DNA of 64,000 nt from Syntrophaceae bacterium UBA2280 (lineage in GTDB: Bacteria; Desulfobacterota; Syntrophia; Syntrophales; Smithellaceae), in assembly GCA_002347685.1 (NCBI GenBank), contig DDWS01000048.1, forward strand, positions 1-64,000. The letters run 5' to 3'. The notes beneath the pieces are model-generated. The model was not told the origin of the DNA. It was given only the letters and a program-made list of their open reading frames with translations, and searched no databases. Positions 19,478 through 27,818 of this stretch are shown here, piece by piece. Both the position numbers and the translations under genes were made by a program. Within the stretch, counting starts at the first letter, position 1, and each line of letters starts with the position of its first letter.

Positions 19478-21337
19478 TTACTTCATTGCTGATTCGTGCA
19501 GCTTCCGCATGGTAGACATAACGGGCATTCGAGATGGCCTTGTCGCAAGATTGATTGATTCCCCGTCTTGCACGCTTAGGTCAAAAAGCGTTTCTTTCCC
19601 ACTTCTGCGTTCCTGAAGATACTTGAACCGGCCTTCCGGTAAATCCGCCACCATGCCGGAAATTTCATAGGAAGCCACGCAGACTGCGTTTCTGGAAGCC
19701 GGAATTTGCAGCGGCACGCCGGACCAGTCGGCCGGAACCGGCGCGCCGATGGCATGAAGCATTGTCGGGGCAATGTCCACCTGGCTGACAAGCGATCTTT
19801 CGGGATAGTCAGCGTTTTGCCCGTCATAAATCAGCACAGGAATCCGCACCACCGGTTCCGAAGGTTTTCCGCCATGACCGAAGCGGTCGGTTTCTCCAAG
19901 AAACTCGCCGTGATCGGACGTGATCACAACCAGAGCCTCATCGAGAACTCCCTGATTTGCGAGGAAATGAAAGATTTGTTCAATCGTATGGTCCGCCTGC
20001 AGAATGCCGTTATGATAATTGTTGCGGCAGGAACGGGGGGTTCGGGTCAGTTTTAGATAATTTCTCTCTTTGTCGGGCTGCCACTTTTTGAAGCGTGGAT
20101 CACGAATTCCGATGGCATGCGCAGACATCAGGTGCGCATACAGAAAAACGGCGCGCCGGGAATTCCAGCTTATCTCATCCAACCACTGCAAGACCATCCG
20201 ATCATCGTTAACACTAATTTCTGACGCGAAGGATCCGTCACGGTACAGATCAATGTTGCCGCCGAAGACCTCGCGAATGCCGAAAAAATTGACATGATCG
20301 CAGCTGTGGAAAAAATGGATTTGATAACCATGCCGTTTCAGAATATCGGCAAGATTTACCGGCGGTTCGTTTAGCTGATGCCAGTACTTTGACGCAAGCG
20401 TTCCAATAATGCCGCAAAAGGACGTCGTACAAACTGAATAGGCATTCTCAAAGCGATGAAGCTTCCCCTGCTGATGCAATTCGGATAAAAAAGGCGTGTT
20501 ATCGTGATCCGCCCCATACACATCCATCAAATCGCTGCGCAGGGAATCAACAATAATCAGCACCAGGGGACGAGGGTTGACTTTTTTGGCACAAGACACG
20601 ATTTGATTTGTTTGTTCTGACCATTCCAACCGATTAGGATTTTTATTCATAAACAGCCCCTGGGGCGCCTGACGCAGAAAACCATGCCCGTTCATCCATG
20701 CGGCATGAAGAGGTTCCGTAAATAACCACGCCGGCCTGGTCGCCCCATACACGATAATCAGCAAAAAAACGGCGCACCAGACCCAGCCGCGCCAAATTGA
20801 ATGAGATGCTGTCGCCTCCGAGCCGCGCGCTTCGAGCGACATCACTAATAACCGGCTGAAATGATAATATGTCCCAACGATGATCAACCACATGGCAATC
20901 GCAACCGCGACTGTCCACGTAAGAGACAGGCCGTACATGTCCATAAGCACATGGATCTGCCCCGCGTAAACGCGCAAAAGCTCCAGGGTGAAAGGCCCGC
21001 TCCAGCTTTGATGCCCCAGGATCGTCAGCGCGTAAAACCCCAGCATCAGGCTCTGCAGGCTGCCCATAACCAGCGCCAGGACTCCCCGCCTGACAGGTAA
21101 GGAAATGGAACGCGCCGCCTTCAGAGTAAAGGGCGTGATGCAGACCACCAGCAGGAAGACCACCAGGGCCAGGTGCATCAGAAAGCCCAGACGGCTGCCA
21201 CCACCGTATTGAAAGAGAATGTATCCCGGAAAAATTGCGGATTGGACAATCCACACCAGAAACAGCCAGAAGACCGGCCAGGGAGGCACGGAGTTAAGCA
21301 ACAATCTTTTCAAACAGGCCATCCATCCACGAGACAA
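19478..21337 (-). CDS. Membrane-anchored sulfatase/phosphoethanolamine-transferase-type hydrolase
   Basis: A 619-residue inner-membrane protein. About five hydrophobic helices occupy residues 12-180 and the rest is a periplasmic alkaline-phosphatase-superfamily domain. The metal-binding start LVLIIVDSLRSDLMDVYG, the putative nucleophile segment YSVCTTSFCGIIGTL and the second metal site VVITSDHGEFLGETDRFGHGG are in the order expected for sulfatases, LtaS and YejM-like proteins. Candidate roles are modification of lipid A or a surface polymer. A second ATG six codons in (MACLKRLLL) is an equally plausible start. A remnant of this gene's last ten codons lies at 21648-21690. Confidence 0.83.
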   Translation of the reverse strand: MSRGWMACLKRLLLNSVPPWPVFWLFLVWIVQSAIFPGYILFQYGGGSRLGFLMHLALVVFLLVVCITPFTLKAARSISLPVRRGVLALVMGSLQSLMLGFYALTILGHQSWSGPFTLELLRVYAGQIHVLMDMYGLSLTWTVAVAIAMWLIIVGTYYHFSRLLVMSLEARGSEATASHSIWRGWVWCAVFLLIIVYGATRPAWLFTEPLHAAWMNGHGFLRQAPQGLFMNKNPNRLEWSEQTNQIVSCAKKVNPRPLVLIIVDSLRSDLMDVYGADHDNTPFLSELHQQGKLHRFENAYSVCTTSFCGIIGTLASKYWHQLNEPPVNLADILKRHGYQIHFFHSCDHVNFFGIREVFGGNIDLYRDGSFASEISVNDDRMVLQWLDEISWNSRRAVFLYAHLMSAHAIGIRDPRFKKWQPDKERNYLKLTRTPRSCRNNYHNGILQADHTIEQIFHFLANQGVLDEALVVITSDHGEFLGETDRFGHGGKPSEPVVRIPVLIYDGQNADYPERSLVSQVDIAPTMLHAIGAPVPADWSGVPLQIPASRNAVCVASYEISGMVADLPEGRFKYLQERRSGKETLFDLSVQDGESINLATRPSRMPVMSTMRKLHESAMK

Positions 21338-21440
21338 AGTCGGCAGGTTAAATCGTCTGGTAACTTTCCCGACCGGCTCAAATATACACTTTTTTTCATG
21401 AAGTCAAAGGCAATATTTGCCTGAAACCTGGCGGGAAAAA

Positions 21441-21618
21441 TCCTCTGATTCTGCATCGTTTCTCTGACCGGACTATGGTTCCGATCAACCGGGCGTGGGA
21501 TTATCTGCTCTACGAGCACGCCGTGCGCTACGTTTTTCCTTCCGGTATGCAAGCCGGACCAAAAGCCTCTTCCTGCGCGCCTGCTTCGCATGAAGGCGAC
21601 AGACAGCGTACCGACTGA
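21441..21618 (+). pseudogene. Decayed second copy of the NDH-2 3' end
   Basis: Positions 21475-21618 encode 47 codons ending in a stop that align without gaps to the C-terminus of the NDH-2 gene. Thirty-three of 47 residues are identical by my count, including AWDYLLYE, AVRYVFPS and CAPASHE. The similarity fades upstream of about 21441, and there is no start or ribosome-binding site. The next block (21648 on) matches the 3' end of the sulfatase, so the copy covers both convergent gene ends. Confidence 0.8.
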
Positions 21619-21647
21619 CTGCTGCCAGCGAGGGAATAGCGCCCGTA

Positions 21648-21690
21648 TTACTTCACCGTTGATTCGTGCAGCCTCCGCATCGCGGTTATA
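21648..21690 (-). pseudogene. Decayed copy of the sulfatase 3' end
   Basis: On the minus strand this encodes MRRLHESTVK followed by a stop. The real sulfatase ends MRKLHESAMK. The spacing to the NDH-2 relic is about the same as between the two intact gene ends (19446-19477). No upstream coding sequence of the sulfatase survives here. Confidence 0.75.
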
Positions 21691-21905
21691 ACATAATTAC
21701 CCCGTTTCACCCATCCTGTTATTGAATAGTTTCTGCCAGAAAATCCATCGGATCGTTGGATGCACCCTGCCAAAGTTGTGCGCACAAATCAATGAAGGTA
21801 AATGAGAATATTGTCTGGATGACCGGCGAATCCGCATTGTAATTCATCCGACGCTTTGATAAAGTTCTGTATAGTTGTATGAACCCGCGTAAGGAGGCAT
21901 GGAGT

Positions 21906-22913
21906 ATGCGTACCGCCTGTGAAAGATTGCAAAACAGACCCGAAGTCCGGGAAAGCCGGCGTCAGTTTCTTAAGCAGTGCCTGACAGGGTGTGCTGTCGG
22001 CTGCGTGGCCATCGCCGCTCCCGGCATGTCCGTTGATGCCTTTGCCGTACGACCGCAACACCCGATTGTCAAAACAAACCCGAAGCGGGCCCTGGTCATC
22101 TGGAACAGTCAGACCGGGCATACCCGACGCATTGGCCGTATGATCCGCCATGTCTGGGAAAAGGCGGGGCTTGCGGTGACGGGGTCGGATTATCGGAAGA
22201 TTGAAACGGCCACAATCAATCAATATGATCTGATTGCCATCGGCACGCCTGTACATTACGCGAATGTGCCGGTTCAACTGCAGGAATGGATAAAAACGCT
22301 GCCGAGCATCGAAGGGGCTTCCGTGGCGGCTTTCGTAACCTACGGCGGCAACGGCAACGGACAGCACAACACAGCATGCGGGCTTCTTGAGCAAATGACG
22401 AGCATCGGCGGAGCGCCGGCGGGAATGGGGCTTTTCGGAAATATGTCAACCTTCGCGCCGACCTGGTCTACCGGCAATGTCCGGCGGATTCTGGCATTCC
22501 GGGACCGGCCCAATGAAGATACTTATCAGCAGGCGCGTGCGTTTGCCGAAACCATATTGGATAATGTTGCTCAAGGCCGGACGTTTACAATCAAACGCGA
22601 ATTCGGGTTGGACTCCCTGGTAGGCATGCTTCCACAAATCGCCATCACCAAACTGATGATCACCAATCACCATATTGATCCGGATCTTTGCATTCGATGC
22701 GGAACCTGCGTTGGAGATTGTCCGGTGGCCGTCATCCGTTTGGAAACCGGATCTGTGAATACAAAACGTTGCATTGCCTGCATGGCATGTATCAACAATT
22801 GTCCGACTCAGGCGATGAAGATGAATTTTCTGGGAAAACCGGTTTACGGTTTTAAGGAATTTCTGAAACGTCATCGGATCGAAATTATCGAACCGCCTGA
22901 ACTTTCCGCGTGA
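21906..22913 (+). CDS. Tat-exported flavodoxin plus 2[4Fe-4S] ferredoxin protein (EFR1-like)
   Basis: I choose the ATG at 21906 because AGGAGG (21892-21897) is eight nt upstream. The 335-residue product begins with a twin-arginine signal, SRRQFLKQCL (RR at residues 18-19), and a hydrophobic stretch. A flavodoxin-like FMN domain follows (VIWNSQTGHTRRIGRMI loop, then VAAFVTYGGNGNG). The C-terminus (about 258-310) carries two ferredoxin motifs, CIRCGTCVGDCP and CIACMACINNCP. This architecture resembles cytosolic EFR1-type proteins, but a Tat signal implies folded export with cofactors inserted. It could mediate periplasmic one/two-electron transfer. The redox partner is not identifiable nearby. 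Confidence 0.8.
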   Translation: MRTACERLQNRPEVRESRRQFLKQCLTGCAVGCVAIAAPGMSVDAFAVRPQHPIVKTNPKRALVIWNSQTGHTRRIGRMIRHVWEKAGLAVTGSDYRKIETATINQYDLIAIGTPVHYANVPVQLQEWIKTLPSIEGASVAAFVTYGGNGNGQHNTACGLLEQMTSIGGAPAGMGLFGNMSTFAPTWSTGNVRRILAFRDRPNEDTYQQARAFAETILDNVAQGRTFTIKREFGLDSLVGMLPQIAITKLMITNHHIDPDLCIRCGTCVGDCPVAVIRLETGSVNTKRCIACMACINNCPTQAMKMNFLGKPVYGFKEFLKRHRIEIIEPPELSA

Positions 22914-23082
22914 CGACAAAAAAGCTCAAGCGTCGGGAAGAATGAGTTTAAACGGCGTGCCTTTTTCATTTTTTGCAAAAAAAAAGCTGAACGGAAGGGG
23001 GCGCATCATCCCGCCACGCAATTCATAAGAATACAGGCTACAGGATGATGCGATTGGATGGGCAGCAGTTTCCTTATTATAA

Positions 23083-23559
23083 TCAAGAATTAACAACATA
23101 AAGGTGCGGCGCCTGCTGAAGCGTTTTCTGGTAATTCTTTATTAGTTCATGTATTTGCGGGTTCCGGAGCAGATATTGACCGAATTGCACGTCGAGTTTG
23201 ACGGTATGATCAACAATCCAGGATTTTAGAAAGACCATCATGCTTTCTCCCAGGCCAGGAGAATCGTTTGCAAAATCTTTGAGAAACCCTTCAACCGCTT
23301 CGGTGAATTTCTGATGTTCCCGGATCTGCCTTGAGCAGCCGGGGTAGTTGGACATCATCATGGCCATGTGTTCCTGATGAAATTCAAAATACAGGTAATC
23401 GACCAGTCCTCTGATTACCGGCAAATAATGACCGGAACCGCTCTCCGCGGTAGAACTGAGTTGGTTGAACAGGTTGAACAATTTTCTGTGCTGGGCGTCC
23501 AGGAATTCGAGGCCGACGCTGTAGGTTGGATTCCAGTTGAGACGGGGTAATTTTTCCAT
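23083..23559 (-). CDS. Bacteriohemerythrin-family protein with altered ligand set
   Basis: A 158-residue protein with the four-helix hemerythrin outline: W9-x-x-x-Y-S-V-G, DAQHRKLFNLFNQL, a helix ending MSNYPG, then WIVDHTVKLDVQFGQYL. Canonical ligands present by eye alignment are H24, E63, H82, H118 and D123. Two positions normally histidine appear changed: E59 (in the HxxxE slot) and Q78 (in the HxxxH slot), although H61 and H64 lie close by. It could bind a modified di-iron or other metal centre, or oxygen or NO. It is a single-gene unit, and the 200-bp gap upstream shows no operon partner. Confidence 0.85.
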   Translation of the reverse strand: MEKLPRLNWNPTYSVGLEFLDAQHRKLFNLFNQLSSTAESGSGHYLPVIRGLVDYLYFEFHQEHMAMMMSNYPGCSRQIREHQKFTEAVEGFLKDFANDSPGLGESMMVFLKSWIVDHTVKLDVQFGQYLLRNPQIHELIKNYQKTLQQAPHLYVVNS

Positions 23560-24069
23560 GATGCATTTCTCTTCTTTTCTTTTTTCAGGTTTTCCGTTCC
23601 GAGTATCGTCAGTCTGGGCAGGTTCCGGCTGTTCCAGATGGCACTAATTCATTTTTACCGCTTTTTTAAATATCCGTATCCGTCTTTCTGTTTGATTGAC
23701 ACAGCAACAGGTATGCCATGGACTCATTATGGCAAAATTTTTCATAAGCATTATTAACAATTTGATATTTAACAGCTATTTTCGAAACAAGCAGAATCTT
23801 ATTTGCCATGGATTCATGAATGATTCATGAATTGCAGTCCGCCCTACAAATTGTGTAGATAATTTGGCTGTAATATATCGAATAGATCTGACTGTTTTAT
23901 TTTTTAAGGCACCATGGGAGAACCGCCGGTTCCTGGACGCCCTTCGACAGAGCAAAGCTGAAAGGTGAAATGCTGATCCTGGCACTGGCGATCCCTTGCC
24001 GGATGTCACCGGCCAGAAAGAGAAACTCTTCCTCTGAATTGATGCCCACCCGTCAGACCGCCAATCCAT
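23560..24069. other. Gap with a possible unrecognised coding remnant
   Basis: No intact gene is visible. On the minus strand, roughly 23905-24040, a 45-codon stretch reads like protein (LAGDIRQGIASARISISPF) with normal codon use but lacks a start and ribosome-binding site. I do not recognise its family. Confidence 0.3.
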
Positions 24070-24071
24070 AT

Positions 24072-24108
24072 AAAAAACCCCTCGAAGAAGGACACTTCTT
24101 ACGAGGGG
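24072..24108 (-). terminator. Rho-independent terminator for the 24187-24483 gene
   Basis: CCCCTCG (24078-24084) and CGAGGGG (24102-24108) form the outer stem, with AGAAG/CTTCT pairing inside. On the minus strand the hairpin is followed by six consecutive T residues (24077-24072). It lies 79 nt past the stop of the 98-codon gene and is one of the clearest intrinsic terminators in the window. Confidence 0.8.
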
Positions 24109-24186
24109 TAAACGAGATCCACCTATGCCGTCTTGTCTTTTTACTGGAGTCCATCATTTGGATTTTCGGTCTTTTTCGGGTGATCA

Positions 24187-24483
24187 TCACCACATAGACT
24201 CTTTTTCTTCTTTTGTGTTAACATCCAGTAGAATAGACTCAATACGTGCATCGCAGACTCTCGAATGCTTGATCCTGCTTCCAACCTGTCTTTCAAAGAA
24301 CATAATAAAATTGCCAAAGAGTGCTGCAATGTCTGCTTCTTTGTAGGCTGTAGTCAGCCTTTTGAGTAACTGCCCTTTCGGCAGTTCATGATTTCCATCA
24401 GTAACTTTCTGTGCTTTTCTTCTTACCTCCCAGTGAAATGATGTAATATCCTTCAAATCCCAGAGACATAATCCAAGCCGCAC
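24187..24483 (-). CDS. Hypothetical 98-residue protein
   Basis: I do not recognise this family. A GTG start at 24483 has AAAGGTG at appropriate spacing, and a strong intrinsic terminator follows the gene, so a transcript here is likely. The product is mixed-charge with no signal peptide or membrane segment. It shows DLKDITSFHWEVRRKAQKV near the start and ALFGNFIMFFERQVGSR in the middle, consistent with a small helical cytosolic protein. Its isolation between non-coding gaps suggests an orphan or horizontally acquired gene. An alternative is that the transcript is a non-coding RNA ending at the same terminator. Confidence 0.45.
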   Translation of the reverse strand: MRLGLCLWDLKDITSFHWEVRRKAQKVTDGNHELPKGQLLKRLTTAYKEADIAALFGNFIMFFERQVGSRIKHSRVCDARIESILLDVNTKEEKESMW

Positions 24484-24922
24484 ATTGCAGCACCTTTATG
24501 ATCTTATTATGTGGATGCTTCCTGTTAATGTCAATGAGTGCCGGCATAAAAGAGGGTGAATTTCGACCCCCGAAACGCAGCAGTCGGTTATTCCGACAGA
24601 TACCCGGTCTTCAGATACACAAGATTCAGGGGGCAACAATTTACCGGAGATACGAGTCTCTTGCTGTTAATGTACTTTCCCCTCAGCGAATCCCTCAATA
24701 TATCGAGGCTCCACTAAATATTGAGGCCAAACAATTTTCTTGTTATGCCTCTTATGGACCCTCATCATCCAACCCTCTGTTATTAGAGGATGAATATCGT
24801 ATCTGAATTTCTTTCAGCCTCTGGCAGGTTCCTTGCTATTGTAGGTTATAATTCTTCTTATTCTTTGCTGATCGCACACAGAGAGAACATCAAGATAAAA
24901 ACAACATACAGGAGGCAATAAA
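24484..24922. other. Non-coding gap
   Basis: The plus-strand frame 24498-24806 has no ribosome-binding site and no family features, so I do not call it. An AGGAGG site at 24911-24916 serves the next gene. I see no promoter I would defend. Confidence 0.4.
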
Positions 24923-25549
24923 ATGAAAAGGTTAATTTTGGGAACAGTGCTTTTAGCACTGGCAATGGCATTACCTGTTCCAACAATGGCCATGGGGGGA
25001 CGGGTCGATGTAGGTGTTAGCGTTCCTATTCCTCTGCCGCCACCCATCATGTTTCCCGCACCTCCAACGCTGGTCGTAATACCTGAAACGTATGTCTATG
25101 CTGTTCCTGATGTAGATGTAGACATCTTTTTCTACGGTGGCTGGTGGTGGCGTCCGTGGGAAGGACGCTGGTATCGCTCGCAGCGTTATGATTCAGGCTG
25201 GAGCCATTATCAGGGAATGCCATCTTTCCACCAGAGCGTTCCATCCAGTTGGAGAAATGACTACAGGCAACGCCGCTGGAAAGGTCACCAATGGGACCAA
25301 CGAAGAGTACCCCATCAACAGGTTCAGAAAAACTGGCAAGGATGGGAAAAGGACAGGCATTGGGAGAAACAAAATCATTGGGGCGTCCGGGGCTTGCAGT
25401 CCCCTCCTAAACCATCGAGACAACCCTCTGGCAGGGTACAGTCAAAACAGCCGCCGCCCCCATCCCGGGATAACCAGCGTCGGCAGCAACAGGACAAACG
25501 CGACAGGGGCAGAGATGATGATCGTGACAGGGACAGACGCGGGAGATAA
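24923..25549 (+). CDS. Secreted low-complexity basic protein with a YGGWWWRPWEGRWYRS core
   Basis: A 208-residue exported protein of unknown function. Signal peptide: MKRLILGTVLLALAMALPVP, cleaved near TMAMGG. The mature N-terminus is proline-rich. Then comes a Trp/Tyr-rich motif, FFYGGWWWRPWEGRWYRS (about 71-88), that I associate with a family of small exported proteins in deltaproteobacteria. The last about 90 residues are Gln/Arg/Pro/Asp-rich and end in an RDRD-type repeat, probably disordered. AGGAGG lies ten nt upstream of the ATG. Two intrinsic terminators follow. It could be a surface or cell-wall-associated protein. Confidence 0.75.
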   Translation: MKRLILGTVLLALAMALPVPTMAMGGRVDVGVSVPIPLPPPIMFPAPPTLVVIPETYVYAVPDVDVDIFFYGGWWWRPWEGRWYRSQRYDSGWSHYQGMPSFHQSVPSSWRNDYRQRRWKGHQWDQRRVPHQQVQKNWQGWEKDRHWEKQNHWGVRGLQSPPKPSRQPSGRVQSKQPPPPSRDNQRRQQQDKRDRGRDDDRDRDRRGR

Positions 25550-25653
25550 GCATCTTTAAAGCAAGAAATGGCAAGATAACGTGGACCTACTATTTAAATG
25601 AAACAGCGATCCAGGACATAATTTATTTGGAACCATCCTATGAATGTATTGCG

Positions 25654-25691
25654 ACGTCCTGCCTGCTATGCGTGCAGAGAAGGCAGGACGT
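25654..25691 (+). terminator. Hairpin terminator (first of a pair)
   Basis: ACGTCCTGCCT (25654-25664) pairs perfectly with AGGCAGGACGT (25681-25691), followed by TTCTG. It is in the gap between two convergent genes. Confidence 0.6.
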
Positions 25692-25704
25692 TTCTGATGA
25701 ACGC

Positions 25705-25744
25705 AAGACCGGCCAGGTCCTTGTTAAAGCGCCTGGCCGGTCTT
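25705..25744. terminator. Hairpin terminator (second, possibly bidirectional)
   Basis: AAGACCGGCCAGG (25705-25717) pairs perfectly over 13 bp with CCTGGCCGGTCTT (25732-25744). It is 52 nt past the stop of the minus-strand small secreted protein gene, so it may serve both convergent genes. Confidence 0.65.
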
Positions 25745-25795
25745 TGCTGACGTTTCTCCCTTTATCAGCCGTCGCGGATGAACGGCTGCGATGAA

Positions 25796-26086
25796 TCAGC
25801 GGATCTGAATGGTAACGGTCGGAAAAAACAGAGTGAACACCGGCATCTGGGGATGCGTAACATAGACGACGCGCTCAAGGGGTCGTACCGGCGTCCTGTG
25901 CACAACGATAACCTGTTTCTGATAAGGCGCTTGATGGCTGATGTGGCGACGATGGTCGTATTTGTAATGCTGTATGCGTTCGGGTTTGCGAAAATCGGAT
26001 TTCCGGTCTCTGGAGCCGCCGGGCGCCGCGAAAGCCGCGGTTGCCAGGCCGGCAATCATCATGATGGTCATCAAAACAGTGATCAT
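25796..26086 (-). CDS. Small secreted protein with start-proximal frameshift
   Basis: Ninety-six residues read from ATG 26086: MITVLMTIMMIAGLATAAFA is a signal peptide, and the remainder is basic and His/Tyr/Arg-rich (QHYKYDHRRHISHQAPYQK), ending in hydrophobic VFTLFFPTVTIQ. A perfect AAAGGAGA ribosome-binding site with ATG lies eight bases upstream of the used ATG, but that frame reads ATG AAA AGA TGA and stops. One extra A in the AAAA run would give MKKMITVLM, a normal signal-peptide start. Either one base is missing (mutation or sequencing error) or translation starts at the inner ATG. Function unknown. Confidence 0.55.
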   Translation of the reverse strand: MITVLMTIMMIAGLATAAFAAPGGSRDRKSDFRKPERIQHYKYDHRRHISHQAPYQKQVIVVHRTPVRPLERVVYVTHPQMPVFTLFFPTVTIQIR

Positions 26087-26474
26087 CTTTTCATGGTGCG
26101 AATCTCCTTTCAGCGTTTATGCTGGTTTCGATCCTGTATGAGGCACGGACCGTGCCAGCCCCACCATGACAACTATAATCAATTGAAATATGAAAGATAT
26201 TTAAATTAGAAGCGCTTGGAGAATAAGAAAAAAAAGACCAGTGGGTATCCGTATGGATAAAAGTGATTCAGACAATTGATCAAACTGGATACATAATATC
26301 CGCATCAGAATCTGAACGATATCCTGTCAATCCAAACCGGAGTGGATGTCCGGATCGCTCCATTCTAAAGAGCCTGTCGAAAACTGCAAAAATGGCGGAT
26401 TATTTATTTCCTGCCTCAATGATTATGGTATATATCAAAGAAAAATTTACTCTATGGAAACTTCAGAAGGATTT
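26087..26474. promoter_or_regulatory. Gap containing ribosome-binding sites of two divergent genes
   Basis: The AAAGGAGA site of the small secreted gene (about 26107-26114 on the plus strand, read on minus) and an AGAAGGA site at 26464-26470 before the P1 peptidase start lie here. Apart from an AT-rich stretch (26175-26250) suitable for promoters, I see nothing more. Confidence 0.35.
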
Positions 26475-27443
26475 ATGAATCAAATCGAATTCACCGACAT
26501 TGAAAACATCGAAGTAGGACACGCGCAGAACCTGGATTCCGCGACCGGCTGTACGGTGGTCCTCTGCAAAGAAGGCGCGACAGCCGGAGTGGATGTCAGA
26601 GGCGGCGCTCCCGGTACACGGGAGACGGATCTGCTCAATCCCGTCAATATGGTGCAAAAAATTCATGCGGTCATGCTGGCCGGCGGCAGCGCATTCGGGC
26701 TCGATGCGGCAGCGGGTGTGATGCAGTACCTCGAAGAAAAAAACATCGGTTTTGATGTCGGCGTGACCCGCGTGCCGATCGTCTGCGGTGCCGTTCTTTT
26801 TGATTTGACCATCGGTGACTTTAAAATCCGTCCGGATAAGGACATGGGCTATGCCGCCTGCGTCAACGCGACCAATCAGGCATTTTTGCAGGGGAATGTC
26901 GGCGCCGGCACAGGCGCGACGGTCGGCAAGATCCTGGGCATGGATCGGTCAATGAAAAGCGGCCTGGGCACATATGCCTTGCAGACAGGAGAGCTGAAAG
27001 TCGGCGCATTGGTAGCGGTCAACTGTCTGGGGGATGTAGTTGATCCGGAAACGGGCAGAAAACTTGCCGGACCGCTGGGGGATGATGGCCGGACGCTTTC
27101 AGACACGGAATCAATTATGATTCAGAGGTACGCCGACAGAAAAAATCTTTTCAGCGGCAACACGACAATCGGCGTGATCGTGACCAATGCCGCTTTCGAC
27201 AAGGCGCAGGCGACCAAACTCGCCTCAATGGCCCATAACGGTTTCGCGCGTACGATGCGTCCCGCGCACACCATGGTGGACGGCGATACGATCTTCGCGC
27301 TGTCCACCGGCGGCGTCTCGGCGGATTTGAGCGTCGCGGGCCTTCTGGCCGCCCGCGTGATGGAACGCGCCGTTGTTTCCGCCGTTACAAGCGCCGTATC
27401 CCTTTGCGGCTTGAAATGCCACGCGGACATTTGCACCACATGA
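26475..27443 (+). CDS. P1-family (S58, DmpA-like) self-processing aminopeptidase
   Basis: I start at ATG 26475 (AGAAGGA immediately upstream); the open frame to 26346 has no support. The 322-residue protein has the family hallmarks GVDVRGGAPGTRETDLL, LAGGSAFGLDAAAGVM and NVGAGTGATVGK. The N-terminal-nucleophile segment NTTIGVIVTN is near residue 230, where autocatalytic cleavage before Thr would expose the active residue and yield two chains. Members hydrolyse beta-peptides, amides or D-aminopeptides. It has no signal peptide. A decayed fragment of an unrelated gene follows at 27481. Confidence 0.85.
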   Translation: MNQIEFTDIENIEVGHAQNLDSATGCTVVLCKEGATAGVDVRGGAPGTRETDLLNPVNMVQKIHAVMLAGGSAFGLDAAAGVMQYLEEKNIGFDVGVTRVPIVCGAVLFDLTIGDFKIRPDKDMGYAACVNATNQAFLQGNVGAGTGATVGKILGMDRSMKSGLGTYALQTGELKVGALVAVNCLGDVVDPETGRKLAGPLGDDGRTLSDTESIMIQRYADRKNLFSGNTTIGVIVTNAAFDKAQATKLASMAHNGFARTMRPAHTMVDGDTIFALSTGGVSADLSVAGLLAARVMERAVVSAVTSAVSLCGLKCHADICTT

Positions 27444-27480
27444 AACAGAACCCGTCCGCAGCCAAATCCGCTGGTCGTAA

Positions 27481-27759
27481 CGGCCCACCCCCCTGGTCTC
27501 AACCATCAGTATTTCCACCACGGGCAACTGCCCGCAAGTGAAGAAGGCCGCAATCCTGACTGTCCTGGCCGCTCAAATCATGAATGCCAAAACACTATGG
27601 AATCATGCTGCGCTATTCGACTACATGGACCGTTATATGGCCATCACCAGGGAAGATCCCGACCCATTCGGGGTTTCTTGCCCTGATCAGGAAGCCGGAT
27701 GGAGATCAAGCAGCACCTTTGTGGCGAACATGTGGAATACGTACCGGACGAGTTATTGA
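27481..27759 (+). pseudogene. Remnant of a C-terminal domain of an unidentified enzyme
   Basis: The frame opens after a stop at 27478 and runs 92 codons to the stop at 27757-27759 without a start or ribosome-binding site. It has protein-like composition: ISTTGNCPQVKKAAILTVL, then AKTLWNHAALFDYMDRYM, then FVANMWNTYR near the end. The pattern resembles the C-terminus of bacterial polysaccharide-lyase/heparinase-like or hypothetical proteins (weak recognition). A 3' gene fragment left by a deletion is the simplest explanation. Confidence 0.4.
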
Positions 27760-27818
27760 CGATCCCGTACGTCGGTTCTCAGATGAAAACCGCCGCACGG
27801 GACAAAAACGTCAAATGG

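Noticed and set aside
24498..24806. 102-codon plus-strand frame
   Set aside because: No ribosome-binding site or recognisable features; low complexity of evidence.
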